A stretch of DNA of 64,000 bases from Hydrogenispora sp. (lineage in GTDB: Bacteria; Bacillota; UBA4882; UBA10575): positions 21,654 through 85,653 of the forward strand of contig DUQQ01000083.1 of NCBI GenBank assembly GCA_012837705.1, read 5' to 3'. Below are positions 55,371-64,000 of the stretch, one piece after another. A program made the position numbers and the translations under genes. Under the pieces are notes generated by a model, which saw nothing but the letters and a program-made list of their open reading frames with translations, made no database searches and was not told where the DNA came from. Each line of letters opens with the position of its first letter. Position 1 is the first letter of the stretch.

Positions 55371-56057
55371 GTGCGACAACGCAGAGTTCCAGATGTGGTC
55401 ATTAATCGTTTGCCTTTATATTTACGGGTGTTATCCGATATAGATGTGGAGCAAACGCCGATTATTTCTTCCTACGAATTGGGTGAAAAAACGGGGGTCA
55501 CCCCGGGACAGATCCGGAAAGATCTGAGCCTGTTCGGGGTCTTTGGGAAACAGGGTGTCGGTTATGAGGTTAGCATTTTACGGGGAGAGTTACGCCGTAT
55601 ACTCAAGCTTAACCGCGTCGTTAATGTGGGGTTGGTCGGCGTGGGGAACCTGGGACAAGCCTTTCTCCATTACGGTGCCGACCGCCAAAGGGAGATCCTC
55701 AACCGGGAAGGCCTCCGGATGCGCGCCGCCTTTGATACGGACGCGCGGAAAATTGGGCAGCGGATTGCCACGGTCGAGGTTTATCCGGTCGCACGGATGC
55801 CGGAACTCATCAAGGAACTGGATTTGACGATTATGATCCTGACTGTCCCCGCGGGGGTGGCCCAGGAAGTTGTGGACCGTTGTATCGCCAGCGGGGTTAA
55901 GGCCTTTCTCAACTTTGCCCCGGTTAAATTGACCGTCCCCGCAGGGGTCCGGGTCCACCACGCGGACTTTACTTTACAGTTGGAATCTTTGGCTTATTAT
56001 AGTGAAGAATGGGAAGGCAATGAAGAGAAAGCAAACATCGAGTCGGGAACGGATTAG
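55371..56057 (+). CDS. rex: Redox-sensing transcriptional repressor Rex
   Basis: Represses fermentation and respiration genes according to the NADH/NAD+ ratio. A 228-aa protein with an N-terminal winged helix (VINRLPLYLRVLSDI, GQIRKDLSLFGVFGKQGVGY) and Rossmann domain GVGNLGQAFLHY. Start GTG 55371 is 6 nt after GGGGGG and gives the conserved N-terminus; upstream frame to 55293 is not conserved. It may control ackA or nrdG in this genome, but I found no convincing TTGTGAAN-type operator beside them. Confidence 0.95.
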   Translation: MRQRRVPDVVINRLPLYLRVLSDIDVEQTPIISSYELGEKTGVTPGQIRKDLSLFGVFGKQGVGYEVSILRGELRRILKLNRVVNVGLVGVGNLGQAFLHYGADRQREILNREGLRMRAAFDTDARKIGQRIATVEVYPVARMPELIKELDLTIMILTVPAGVAQEVVDRCIASGVKAFLNFAPVKLTVPAGVRVHHADFTLQLESLAYYSEEWEGNEEKANIESGTD

Positions 56058-56586
56058 AACGCTCACGAAAATCAGCGCCTATATCGCTCTGGGGGTCACC
56101 CTTAACCTTCTGGAGACTTTTTTGGTGCCCCTGGGTTTGGTGGTCCCGATCCCGGGAGCGCGGATCGGGTTAGCCAACGTGGTGACGCTGGTTCTACTCG
56201 TCACGGAGGGACCACGGATGTTGTGGGGGGTGACCGGGGGCCGGATCGTACTGGCCGCGCTGTTGACTGGGACCTTGTTCTCGGTCTCTTTTGCGTTGAG
56301 TGTTGGGGGGAGTATTGCGGCACTGGTGGTGATGGGGCTTTTATGGCGGTACCTCCCACGGGTCTTCAGCCTCAGTGGTATTAGCGTGCTCGGTGCCGTT
56401 GCCCATAACTGTGGACAGCTCTTTACGCTGTATCTGCTCATCCCTGGAACCGGGATCTTTTATTTATTACCATGGGCATTGCTTTTGGCGTTGCCCTCCG
56501 GTTGGCTGACCGGTTATTTGGCCCAACGGATCCTCGACCGGCAACCGTGGGCAGGGGAAGGGGGGGACAGCCATGGTCGAGCTTGA
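56020..56586 (+). CDS. Gx transporter family protein (heptaprenyl diphosphate synthase component I-like)
   Basis: A 188-aa polytopic membrane protein with KISAYIALGVTLNLLET, PGARIGLANVVTL and SGWLTGYLAQRIL, the pattern of the Hpre_diP_synt_I/Gx transporter family (ECF-S-like). It overlaps rex by 38 nt from ATG 56020; GTG 56002 is also possible. Function is unproven; members have been linked to quinone/isoprenoid and flavin-transfer gene sets. Confidence 0.85.
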   Translation: MKRKQTSSRERIRTLTKISAYIALGVTLNLLETFLVPLGLVVPIPGARIGLANVVTLVLLVTEGPRMLWGVTGGRIVLAALLTGTLFSVSFALSVGGSIAALVVMGLLWRYLPRVFSLSGISVLGAVAHNCGQLFTLYLLIPGTGIFYLLPWALLLALPSGWLTGYLAQRILDRQPWAGEGGDSHGRA

Positions 56587-58735
56587 AGGCGTTGTGGAAC
56601 GGATTACTTTTTATAATGAAGAAAACGGGTATACAGTGGCCCGTTTCAAAACAGCGACGGAGCAGTTGACTGTAGTAGGTGTTCTCCCTAATATCAGTGC
56701 CGGAGAAAGTCTGCGCCTGGGTGGGGAATGGACGCTACATCCCACTTATGGACGGCAGTTTAAGGTGGAAACCTTTGAGATCCTCCCTCCGGTGACGGTA
56801 GAAGGGATCGAGCGGTACCTGGGGTCGGGTTTGATCAAGGGAATTGGTCCGGTGACCGCCAAGAAAATTGTGGCGACTTTCGGCCTGGAGACACTGAAGG
56901 TGATTGCGGAAACGCCCGAACGCCTCCAGGAAGTGGAAGGAATCGGACCACAAAAAGCAGAGAAGATCCGGACAGCCCTAGAGGAACAGCAACAGATCCA
57001 ACGGATGATGGTCTTTTTACGGGGGGTGGGGATCACCCCCGCTTTAGCGACGAAGATCTATCGCCATTATGGGGAGCAGGCGGCGGCAGTGATCCAGGAA
57101 AACCCCTACCGATTGGCGGACGAACTTTTCGGGGTCGGCTTTAAAACCGCCGACCATATTGCTGGCCTCCTGGGGCAGAAAGACCCGACTGCCTTGGAAC
57201 GGGTGCGGGCTGGTGTGCTCTATTTTCTCCGGAAGGAGACGGAAGACGGTCACGTCTATGTGCCGTTGGCCGCGTTTGTGGACTCCGTCGGCAAGGAACT
57301 GGCGGCTCCGGAAGAGGTGGTGCACCGGGCCATTGCTGCTTTGGAAGAAGAGAAAGCGGTTATTGTGGAAGCAAAACGGCTGTATTTAGCCCCTTTCTAC
57401 TGGTTTGAACGGAAGGTCGCCGCGAAACTACTGAAGCTTTTACAGATGCGCCCGGCCGACCGGCCGCTGCTTTTTCCGGCCGAAGAACTGAAGACGCTCA
57501 CTTTTGAACAGCGTTTGGCGGTGGAGAAAGCCTTGCAGGAAGGCGTTTTAATGATTACTGGTGGGCCGGGGACCGGGAAGACGACAACGATCCGCAGCTT
57601 GATCCGCCTGTGCCAATTGCGCGGGGAGAAAGTCTTACTGGCGGCCCCCACCGGACGGGCGGCGAAAAGACTGAAGGAAGCCACCGGTGAAGAGGCGAAG
57701 ACCATCCACCGTTTACTGGAGTTTGGTTACACGCCGGGAAGTGGTTTAAGGTATGGACGCAACGAGAACCGGCCGCTTGAGGCCGATATTGTCATCATCG
57801 ACGAGGTCTCCATGGTCGATCTGCCGCTCTTTTACCAATTACTAAAAGCGCTGAATCCCGGGACCCGGCTGGTTTTGGTGGGGGACCAGGACCAGTTACC
57901 CTCGGTTGGTCCCGGCTCTGTGCTCCGGGATTTAATTACTTCGAATGCGATCCCTCTGGTCCGACTGCAGACCATCTTCCGGCAGGCCAAGGAGAGTAAG
58001 ATTGTGACCAACGCCCACCGGATCAATGCGGGTAAAATGCCGACTTTTCAAAAGGCAAGTGACTTTTTCTTTATTAATGCGGCCGCACCGGAGCAGATTG
58101 TGGACGAGATCATCCGTTTGGTGACGGTACGGCTTCCCCGCTACTTAAAGTGTGATCCGGTTGAGGATATCCAGGTGCTTTCCCCGATGCGCAAGACCAC
58201 AACCGGGGTGGAAAACCTCAATACCCTTCTCCAACAGGCATTAAACCCGGGCGGTGGCGCCGGGGCCGAGGTACGCTTCGGCGAACGTGTTTTTCGCCGC
58301 CGCGACAAAGTAATGCAGATCCGGAACAATTACGGAAAGATGGTCTTCAACGGTGATCTGGGGCAGATCGTCGAGATCGATCCGGAAGAACAAGTCCTGA
58401 CCGTGGCGTTCACCGACGAACAGGAAGAACGGTTGGTTACCTACGCCTATGAGGAACTGGATGAGTTGGTCTTGGCCTATGCCATCTCCGTCCATAAGAG
58501 CCAGGGCAGTGAGTATCCGGTGGTTGTTATGCCGGTTACCACCCAACATTATATTTTGTTACAACGGAATCTGCTGTACACCGGGATTACGCGGGCGAAA
58601 AAGATGGTGGTTTTGGTGGGCACGAAAAAAGCGTTGGCGATTGCGGTGCAGAATAATAGGATCGAGGACCGTTATTCCTGGTTGGCACCGACCATTGCCG
58701 AGCTGGCGCCCGAGATTGGACGGCAAGGATTTTAG
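56573..58735 (+). CDS. recD2: RecD2 (RecD/TraA-type) 5'-3' DNA helicase
   Basis: SF1B helicase of 720 aa. N-terminal helix-hairpin-helix repeats (LIKGIGPVTAKKIVATFG, LQEVEGIGPQKAEKI), Walker A GGPGTGKTT near residue 330, Walker B VIIDEVSMVD, and the C-terminal AISVHKSQGSEYPVV and LLYTGITRAKKMV motifs. Bacteria that lack RecBC use RecD2 for genome stability. The gene overlaps the Gx transporter by 14 nt. Confidence 0.95.
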   Translation: MVELEGVVERITFYNEENGYTVARFKTATEQLTVVGVLPNISAGESLRLGGEWTLHPTYGRQFKVETFEILPPVTVEGIERYLGSGLIKGIGPVTAKKIVATFGLETLKVIAETPERLQEVEGIGPQKAEKIRTALEEQQQIQRMMVFLRGVGITPALATKIYRHYGEQAAAVIQENPYRLADELFGVGFKTADHIAGLLGQKDPTALERVRAGVLYFLRKETEDGHVYVPLAAFVDSVGKELAAPEEVVHRAIAALEEEKAVIVEAKRLYLAPFYWFERKVAAKLLKLLQMRPADRPLLFPAEELKTLTFEQRLAVEKALQEGVLMITGGPGTGKTTTIRSLIRLCQLRGEKVLLAAPTGRAAKRLKEATGEEAKTIHRLLEFGYTPGSGLRYGRNENRPLEADIVIIDEVSMVDLPLFYQLLKALNPGTRLVLVGDQDQLPSVGPGSVLRDLITSNAIPLVRLQTIFRQAKESKIVTNAHRINAGKMPTFQKASDFFFINAAAPEQIVDEIIRLVTVRLPRYLKCDPVEDIQVLSPMRKTTTGVENLNTLLQQALNPGGGAGAEVRFGERVFRRRDKVMQIRNNYGKMVFNGDLGQIVEIDPEEQVLTVAFTDEQEERLVTYAYEELDELVLAYAISVHKSQGSEYPVVVMPVTTQHYILLQRNLLYTGITRAKKMVVLVGTKKALAIAVQNNRIEDRYSWLAPTIAELAPEIGRQGF

Positions 58736-58977
58736 GAAGGTGCCTCCGGCGCGCTGGATAAAGCGCCGGACTTAGGAAAGGCGTTTGCTTAGATTGTTTG
58801 GTATTACCCTAACGGATCGGTTTGATTAAGTTCATCTTATCTAGCAGAAATTTATAGAAATCAAGCCAACGGCGATGAACAACGAATGACGAGCATAATT
58901 ACGAGCAGCCGGGTAGCAACAAGAAGGCAAGGGTGCCACGGTATACGGTGGGATTGGCGAGTGGGGGAGGAATCCTG
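58736..58977 (+). other. recD2-comFA spacer with one strong hairpin
   Basis: TCCGGCGC (58745-58752) pairs with GCGCCGGA (58763-58770), 10 nt after recD2, without a T-run: a possible weak terminator. A distant GTTCATC/GATGAAC pair is near 58829-58880. No gene or clear promoter is seen. Confidence 0.5.
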
Positions 58978-60768
58978 ATGTTACCGGTTACATACTACCC
59001 GATAATCTTGCAAAAAAGCGGGGAATGGATGGTTAACCTGACCTCCGATCCCGCCATGGCCTGGTGGTGGGCAGAAAAGAATGAATACAACCGGGTTTGG
59101 TCGTGGGACCGGCCTTTTCCTTTATGGCTTGCGGAGCGGATTCGCGAAAACCTCAATCTTCAGGCGCAGGCTGGGAAGGCCGGTTTTTCTCTGCGCCGCT
59201 GGCGGCGGGTGGTTACCAAGACCATCCGGCGCCACGGCTGGCCCGGGGGCGGGACCTGGGTGCCGGTGACGGGTCCGGCAACAGATCTTACCCGGTACCT
59301 GGCCGCCAGCGCCGAAGAGAATACTTTGCAGATCAGAAAAATCCTCCCTAAAGTTCTTTTGGGCCGCGCTTTGACCCCACAGGAGCTCCAGCGGGCCTTG
59401 GACCGGGCCGGGGTTAAGGTGACCGCTTATCTTTTCACCATCGCCCTTCAGGAACTGATCTTGGCCGGAAAGGTGGATTTGGTGGCGGCGGTTGGTCTGG
59501 ACCGGTGGGGCCGTTTCTATTGTCGCCGTTGCGGCGAACGCGAACGCCTTTGCACAGAGCGCCTGACCGGATCCCCTCAGCCTAGCCGGATCTGTTCCGC
59601 TTGTCGGACGTTGGGCGTTTTGACCGACCAGACCCCCCTTTACTACTGGCGGGACGAGCAGCCCAGGGGTGAGCCGCCGCCAGCCCCGCCTGAGCTCGTA
59701 CTTCCCACCCTAACCAGCTGGCAGGAGCAGGCGGTAACAGAAATCCTGGCCTTCTGGCGCAACCCGGAAGAACGGACGATGTTGGTCTGGGCGGTCTGTG
59801 GGGCCGGCAAAACCGAGGTGGTTTTTCCGGTGATCCGGGCTGCTGTGGCCGAGGGGAAACGGGTCTTACTTACGGTCCCGCGGCGGGAGATCGTGCGGGA
59901 ATTGGGCGAACGGATCAAAAAATGCTTTCCTGGTTTGCCGTTTAGCCTGTTATACGGTGGGTATAAAGCGGAGGTACCCGCTTCTTTACTGGTCGTGGCG
60001 ACCACCCACCAACTACTCCGTTTTACCTCCTATTTCGACCTGGTGATCGTCGATGAGGCCGATGCTTTCCCTTTATATAACAACCCGATGCTCAATGCGG
60101 CTTTAGACCGTGTTGTGCTCCCGGCGGGCAAACAGATTTATCTGACGGCGACGCCCGATCGGTCCTGGCAGCGCCGGGCCGAACGGGGGGCGATCGCCGT
60201 GACCAAGATTCCCCTCCGCCACCACGGTCAGCCTCTTCCCGTTCCCCACCTGGTCCGTACCGCAATGCCGAAGAAGGAACGTCTGTTTCTTCCGGCGGTG
60301 GTCCGTGATTTTGTCTCTACACGGAAAGCCCAGGGGCGGAAAGGATTGATCTTCCTGCCCACGGTAGAAGCGGTCGAAGCTTTTTCCACCCACCTGAAGA
60401 AGGCCTTCCCCCGTGAAGCCCCTTACATCCACCACATCCACGCGCGGGATCCGTTCCGCCAAGAAAAGGTGGAGCGCTTTTCCTCCGGTGCTCTTTGGCT
60501 TTTAGTCACGACCACCCTCTTGGAGCGGGGGTTGAATTTTGACCGGTTGGACCTGATGATTCTCCATGCCGACCAAGAAACGATCTTTTCGGTGGAGACC
60601 TTAATCCAGATCGCCGGCCGCGTTGGCCGCAAAGCCGACGATCCCGGCGGTGAGGTTTACTTTGTGGCGGACAAGATTACCCCGGCCATGAAAGCCGCGC
60701 GTAATGCGATTTGCCGGATGAACCGCGAAGGGGCGAAAGTCCGGGTGAAAGCAAATGAAACCAAATGA
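58978..60768 (+). CDS. comFA: ComFA, DNA-uptake helicase
   Basis: DEAD-type helicase driving single-stranded DNA import in competence, 596 aa. A long N-terminal region, a four-Cys zinc finger (CRRCGERERLC, then CSACRTLG, about residues 180-215), Walker A AVCGAGKTE, VDEADAFP and the motif VI QIAGRVGRK. ATG 58978 is 8 nt after GGGGAGGA; the frame open from 58933 lacks a site. Overlaps comFC by 4 nt (ATGA). comFB is absent. Confidence 0.92.
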   Translation: MLPVTYYPIILQKSGEWMVNLTSDPAMAWWWAEKNEYNRVWSWDRPFPLWLAERIRENLNLQAQAGKAGFSLRRWRRVVTKTIRRHGWPGGGTWVPVTGPATDLTRYLAASAEENTLQIRKILPKVLLGRALTPQELQRALDRAGVKVTAYLFTIALQELILAGKVDLVAAVGLDRWGRFYCRRCGERERLCTERLTGSPQPSRICSACRTLGVLTDQTPLYYWRDEQPRGEPPPAPPELVLPTLTSWQEQAVTEILAFWRNPEERTMLVWAVCGAGKTEVVFPVIRAAVAEGKRVLLTVPRREIVRELGERIKKCFPGLPFSLLYGGYKAEVPASLLVVATTHQLLRFTSYFDLVIVDEADAFPLYNNPMLNAALDRVVLPAGKQIYLTATPDRSWQRRAERGAIAVTKIPLRHHGQPLPVPHLVRTAMPKKERLFLPAVVRDFVSTRKAQGRKGLIFLPTVEAVEAFSTHLKKAFPREAPYIHHIHARDPFRQEKVERFSSGALWLLVTTTLLERGLNFDRLDLMILHADQETIFSVETLIQIAGRVGRKADDPGGEVYFVADKITPAMKAARNAICRMNREGAKVRVKANETK

Positions 60769-61559
60769 TTATTAAGGAAAAAAGACGATTAACCGATATA
60801 AATAGGGGGATTGCCTTGCGGATGCTTTGGCAAGCACTATTAAAACTGTTCTATCCCCCGCTGCCTTCTTGTGTGGCATGCGGGGAACCCTTTACGTCCG
60901 TTTATCCCCTGGCTTTGTGCCAGGGTTGCTTGGAGCGGATCCCCTTTGTCACCAAACCGGTCTGTTCCCGTTGCGACCGTCCCTTACGCGGTGGAGAAAC
61001 TGATCCCTGCCGCGAGTGTCAAGGCGAAACTTACTTTTACGAGCAGGCAATGGCGGTAGCCGTTTACGACGGATATATGCGGGAATTACTTCATAGCGCG
61101 AAATACGATTTCCGGCCTGATTTGGCTCGCGGACTAGGCACGATTTTTGCGGTTTGGGCCGAAAACGAAACGCGATTGGAGGAGATTGATGCGGTAATTC
61201 CGGTTCCCCTACATCCAGAAAAATTAGCCACCCGTGGTTATAACCAAGCTGAACTGATGGCGGAACCGCTGGCTGCGGCCTTGCGCCGCCCGCTGTATAC
61301 CGGGGTCTTGCAGCGGGTACGAGCGACGCTCAGCCAAAGCAAGCTAAGTCGGCGGGAGCGGAAGGAGAACACCAGGAACGCTTTTGCCGTCGTTAATTGT
61401 TTGGCGGTTGCCGGTAAAGAGGTGTTGTTGGTTGATGATATTCGCACGACGGGGTATACCCTCTCCGCCGCCGCCCGTGCTCTGTTGCTTGCTGGTGCCC
61501 GGGGAGTGAAAGTATTAACCATGGCGGTTGGGGTTACTCCCGCGCAATGGAAAAATTGA
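60765..61559 (+). CDS. comFC: ComFC, phosphoribosyltransferase-like competence protein
   Basis: A 264-aa protein with two N-terminal Cys pairs (CVACGE...CQGC and CSRCDR...CREC) and a PRTase fold ending in the PRPP loop EVLLVDDIRTTGYTL. Needed for transformation together with ComFA. ATG 60765 overlaps the comFA stop; a TTG at 60813 with AGGGGGA upstream is a second candidate start giving a more usual length. Confidence 0.93.
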   Translation: MIIKEKRRLTDINRGIALRMLWQALLKLFYPPLPSCVACGEPFTSVYPLALCQGCLERIPFVTKPVCSRCDRPLRGGETDPCRECQGETYFYEQAMAVAVYDGYMRELLHSAKYDFRPDLARGLGTIFAVWAENETRLEEIDAVIPVPLHPEKLATRGYNQAELMAEPLAAALRRPLYTGVLQRVRATLSQSKLSRRERKENTRNAFAVVNCLAVAGKEVLLVDDIRTTGYTLSAAARALLLAGARGVKVLTMAVGVTPAQWKN

Positions 61560-61684
61560 GGATAAAAATTGTGATAAGAGTTTAAAGGTAAAAACTGATT
61601 ACGGATTATACAAAGACTGAAGGTTATAAGGGATAAAACTTCGTCTTTCTAAGGGATGGAACAAAAAGGCAGGAGGGGTCCTCT

Positions 61685-62029
61685 TTGAGTTTGAAGAACT
61701 GCAAACGCTGCGGGAAGCTTTTTAATTCGCAGGGACATAGTGTTTGTCCACCTTGTCTGGAAAAGGACCGTGTCGACTTCGAGCGGATTCGGGAATATAT
61801 GTTAACGCATCCATACGTTTCTGCCTTAGAGTTAAGCCGGGAAACGGGGGTAAAACCAGCGGTTATTACCCGTTTTCAACGGGAAGGCCGCTTTATCAGT
61901 CGTGAGCAACAGGAGGCGGAACTGCGTTGTACTGCGTGCGGTGAAGCAATCACAGCCGGGCAGATTTGTAATGATTGTCTGAAGAAACTTGGTTCGCCTC
62001 GGCAAAGGCCGAAAAAAAACAAACAATAA
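61685..62029 (+). CDS. yvyF: YvyF-type flagellar region protein (TIGR03826)
   Basis: A 114-aa protein with CKRCGKLFNSQGHSVCPPC at the N-terminus, a middle helix-turn-helix-like part (VSALELSRETGVKPAVITRF) and a second zinc pair set (CTACGE, CNDC). It occurs between comF and flgM in many Firmicutes and in Bacillus modulates FlgM. The start is TTG 61685, about 7 nt after AGGAGGGG. Confidence 0.9.
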   Translation: MSLKNCKRCGKLFNSQGHSVCPPCLEKDRVDFERIREYMLTHPYVSALELSRETGVKPAVITRFQREGRFISREQQEAELRCTACGEAITAGQICNDCLKKLGSPRQRPKKNKQ

Positions 62030-62036
62030 ATTCCAC

Positions 62037-62064
62037 TAAACATCTCTTCCGGGTCAACCGATAT
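62037..62064 (+). promoter_or_regulatory. Sigma-28 (SigD/FliA) promoter overlapped by a dyad
   Basis: TAAA (62037-62040), 16 nt, ACCGATAT (62057-62064), a near-perfect sigma-28 match in the spacer before flgM. A 9-bp perfect inverted repeat CATCTCTTC/GAAGAGATG (62041-62049 and 62072-62080) brackets the -10. Confidence 0.8.
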
Positions 62065-62112
62065 AACCCTTGAAGAGATGAACCTAGGAACTGGGGAAAG
62101 GGGTAAAGATAA

Positions 62113-62415
62113 ATGCTCATCTCAAATCAACAGGTTAATTCGGTAATTAAAGCCTATGAAGTGGCTGGAAAACAAAAAAACCGGACTATCCAATCAACCG
62201 AGTCCGTTCGGCGGGGTGATTCCTTGTTGCTATCGCCAGAAGCAAGGGAGCTTCATTTGATCCAAAAGAACATTGCGCAAACTCCGGAAGTTCGTTCGGA
62301 TCTTGTGGCCGATCTTAAGGAAACGATTGCTAAAGGAGAGTACAAGGTCACCAGCGAACAAGTGGCCCAACGGATGTTGGTACGGAGTTTAGTCGACCGG
62401 ATCGTGGGGGGATGA
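62113..62415 (+). CDS. flgM: Anti-sigma-28 factor FlgM
   Basis: Holds the flagellar sigma factor inactive until the hook is complete, then is exported. A 100-aa protein with a flexible N-terminus and the conserved C-terminal helices (VADLKETIAKGEYKVTSEQVAQRML). It has its own sigma-28 promoter, giving autogenous feedback. The ribosome site GGGGTAAAG is modest. Overlaps flgN by 4 nt. Confidence 0.93.
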   Translation: MLISNQQVNSVIKAYEVAGKQKNRTIQSTESVRRGDSLLLSPEARELHLIQKNIAQTPEVRSDLVADLKETIAKGEYKVTSEQVAQRMLVRSLVDRIVGG

Positions 62416-62828
62416 CGTTGTCTACTGAAGTTGAAAACCGGATGGCGGAAGAACTTAATCTCCTTCAGCAATTAGTGGATTTAGCGGTCGCCAAAAAAGA
62501 GGCGCTTTTCAAAAATGATTTAGAAGCCTTGAGAAAGATTGTGGACGACGAAGAGCAAACCCTGGCCAAGGCGGAGAGTTTACCCCCCCAGAACAACGGG
62601 GAGATCAGCGTTAGTGCGGAAGGTCAGCGGTTACGGCAGGAAAGAGCAGCCTTGATCGACCGCCTTAAGGAGCTTAATCTGTTAAACCAACAACTACTGG
62701 AAGACGCTTTAGCGATCGTGGATTACTCCTTAAAGCTGATCCATGGTGATGAAGAAGGTAATATGTATGGTTCCTCCGGTCAGGTTGAAACCGTGGGGAA
62801 GAGTTCAGTATTAAATTGGAGAGGATAA
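62412..62828 (+). CDS. flgN: FlgN-family flagellar chaperone
   Basis: A 138-aa coiled-coil protein (FlgN/YvyG type) that keeps FlgK and FlgL export-competent. Two long helices (about 8-60 and 65-105) are evident, with LNLLNQQLLEDALAIVDYSL near the C-terminus. Start ATG 62412 overlaps flgM. Confidence 0.87.
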   Translation: MTLSTEVENRMAEELNLLQQLVDLAVAKKEALFKNDLEALRKIVDDEEQTLAKAESLPPQNNGEISVSAEGQRLRQERAALIDRLKELNLLNQQLLEDALAIVDYSLKLIHGDEEGNMYGSSGQVETVGKSSVLNWRG

Positions 62829-62829
62829 C

Positions 62830-64000
62830 ATGCGTTCCACATTTGGCAGTATCGAAACAACCCTAAGGGGGCTGCGGGCTCAGCAGATCGCCCTCGATAC
62901 AACCGGGCACAACATCAGTAATGCGAACACGCCCGGTTATTCCCGGCAAGCGGCGGAGATGACGGCGACTGCCCCGTATGCGGTGCCCACGATGAACCGC
63001 TACCAGATTGCCGGGCAGATCGGAACCGGTGTTACGGTGACCCAGATTCGCCGGATGCGGGACCAGTTTGTCGACCGGCGGACCCAATATGAGAATTCAT
63101 CCTTGGGTTACTGGGACGCCAGGCAGCGTAACTTCAGCCATTTAGAAGTAACGCTGGCCGAACCGGCGGATCTCGATACCGGATCAAGTATTGGTTACCA
63201 TCTTAATGAGTTTTGGTCGGCTTTGCAACAACTGGGGAACGCGAACCGCCCTGATAATATCGCGGTCCGTTCGGTTCTCCGGGAGAAAGCAAATAACCTT
63301 TGTGATTCGATCCGCAGCACCTACCGGCAACTGACGACTTTGCAGCAGGACATCAGTGCAGAGATTGGGGTGAAGATCGGACGGATTAATTCACTGGCCG
63401 ATCAGATTGCGGGGCTAAACGCGGAGATTGCGAAGATTACAGCAGTGGGGGATAACCCCAATGATCTTCTGGACCAACGGGAAGTCCTAGTGGGCGAGCT
63501 CTCCACCTTGACTTCCATCTCAATCCAGAGTGATGAGCTCAACCGGTACAGCATTAGCATCTCCGGGATGCTTTTGGTGGCAGGCGACACGCCATACCAC
63601 ATGGCCGTCGAGGACGATGGCAGCGTGGTCTGGGCCCACAACGGGACAGATGTTTATTTTGCCAATGGTGAGATCAAAGGCCTGATGGAGATGCGGGACG
63701 TGGAAACCCAGTATTATATAGATTCGCTGAATGAATTTGCTACGACTTTGATTACAGAATTTAACACTATACATGGTGAAGGATACGATTTGGATGGTAA
63801 CAACGGAATTAATTTCTTCGCCGGAACCAGTGCGGAGGATATTACCCTTGACAGTGCGATCTTGGCCGATGATGGTCTGCGGAGGATTGCGGCGGCCTAT
63901 ATTCCCGCTTCCGGCAGCTGGAACGGTGAAGTCGGTAACGGGGAAAATGCCTTGCGTCTTGCCCGTATAATCAAAGAAGAAGAGTTGATTGACGGTACTA
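62830..64000 (+). CDS. flgK: Flagellar hook-associated protein 1 FlgK (truncated by window end)
   Basis: First hook-filament junction protein. ATG 62830 is preceded by GGAGAGGA and follows flgN by 1 nt. The first residues, STFGSIETTLRGLRAQQIAL, and the rod/hook signature HNISNANTPGYSRQ are diagnostic. The frame is open to base 64000 (about 390 codons), so the C-terminus is outside the window. Expected next genes are flgL, fliW and csrA. Confidence 0.95.
   Translation, partial: MRSTFGSIETTLRGLRAQQIALDTTGHNISNANTPGYSRQAAEMTATAPYAVPTMNRYQIAGQIGTGVTVTQIRRMRDQFVDRRTQYENSSLGYWDARQRNFSHLEVTLAEPADLDTGSSIGYHLNEFWSALQQLGNANRPDNIAVRSVLREKANNLCDSIRSTYRQLTTLQQDISAEIGVKIGRINSLADQIAGLNAEIAKITAVGDNPNDLLDQREVLVGELSTLTSISIQSDELNRYSISISGMLLVAGDTPYHMAVEDDGSVVWAHNGTDVYFANGEIKGLMEMRDVETQYYIDSLNEFATTLITEFNTIHGEGYDLDGNNGINFFAGTSAEDITLDSAILADDGLRRIAAAYIPASGSWNGEVGNGENALRLARIIKEEELIDGT

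Overview
The window reads as one contiguous, mostly housekeeping stretch of an anaerobic, endospore-forming, flagellated member of the Bacillota (Firmicutes). The evidence is spore genes (spmA, spmB, spoIIP, a LysM protein), the Firmicute cell-division and regulator set (sepF, divIVA, ylmH, whiA), a cysteine T-box, Rex, anaerobic ribonucleotide reductase activase, acetate kinase, and the comF-yvyF-flgM-flgN-flgK order. Base composition looks close to half G+C. Genus cannot be fixed from sequence alone. Two weak hints point to a deep or diderm-like lineage: a sugar-binding protein without a lipobox, and a DUF3108 protein.

Layout. 1-544: the tail of tsaD and an array of DnaA-box-like sites. 551-6809: nrdG-pgeF, then an HlyD-like gene, yggS, sepF, proC, ylmH and divIVA, with spmAB converging on divIVA. 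7978-15331: whiA, then the lower-glycolysis operon gap-pgk-tpiA-gpmI and eno. 15492-20127: secG, a chemoreceptor with a Cys/Trp-rich tail, ackA, smpB, tmRNA and a small helical ORF. 20165-20458: a gene-poor, strongly structured stretch. 20459-24749 (minus): two half-size chromate transporter genes, transketolase and a pseudouridine synthase. 24950-32556: a LysM protein, then a complete minus-strand sugar locus (LacI regulator, binding protein, two permeases, GH3 glycosidase) with a palindromic operator.

33010-40671: a MarR regulator with a four-Cys tail plus a rubredoxin-type protein, azlCD, RNase P RNA, a tandem PII-like protein with a DUF1538 membrane protein, fabH and a PP-loop protein. 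40875-44590: a Fur-family regulator, a TtcA-like PP-loop enzyme, three 22-bp repeats, a promoter, a Cys T-box and cysE-cysS. 44623-53379: a CPBP protease, then tsaC, a DUF3108 protein, an LMW-phosphatase/RpiB fusion, upp, a tagO/wecA-like gene, yjbQ and a Ca2+-type P-ATPase. 53612-64000: rseC, spoIIP, rex, a Gx transporter, recD2, comFA, comFC, yvyF, a sigma-28 promoter, flgM, flgN and a truncated flgK.

Most of the window is ordinary. The observations most worth following up are the DnaA-box array upstream of nrdG, the unclassified structured RNA and attenuator-like hairpins between tmRNA and chrA, the phosphatase-RpiB fusion with an internal ribosome-binding site in a G7 run, the 22-bp direct repeats at the cysteine operon promoter, and the tandem PII/DUF1538 pair.
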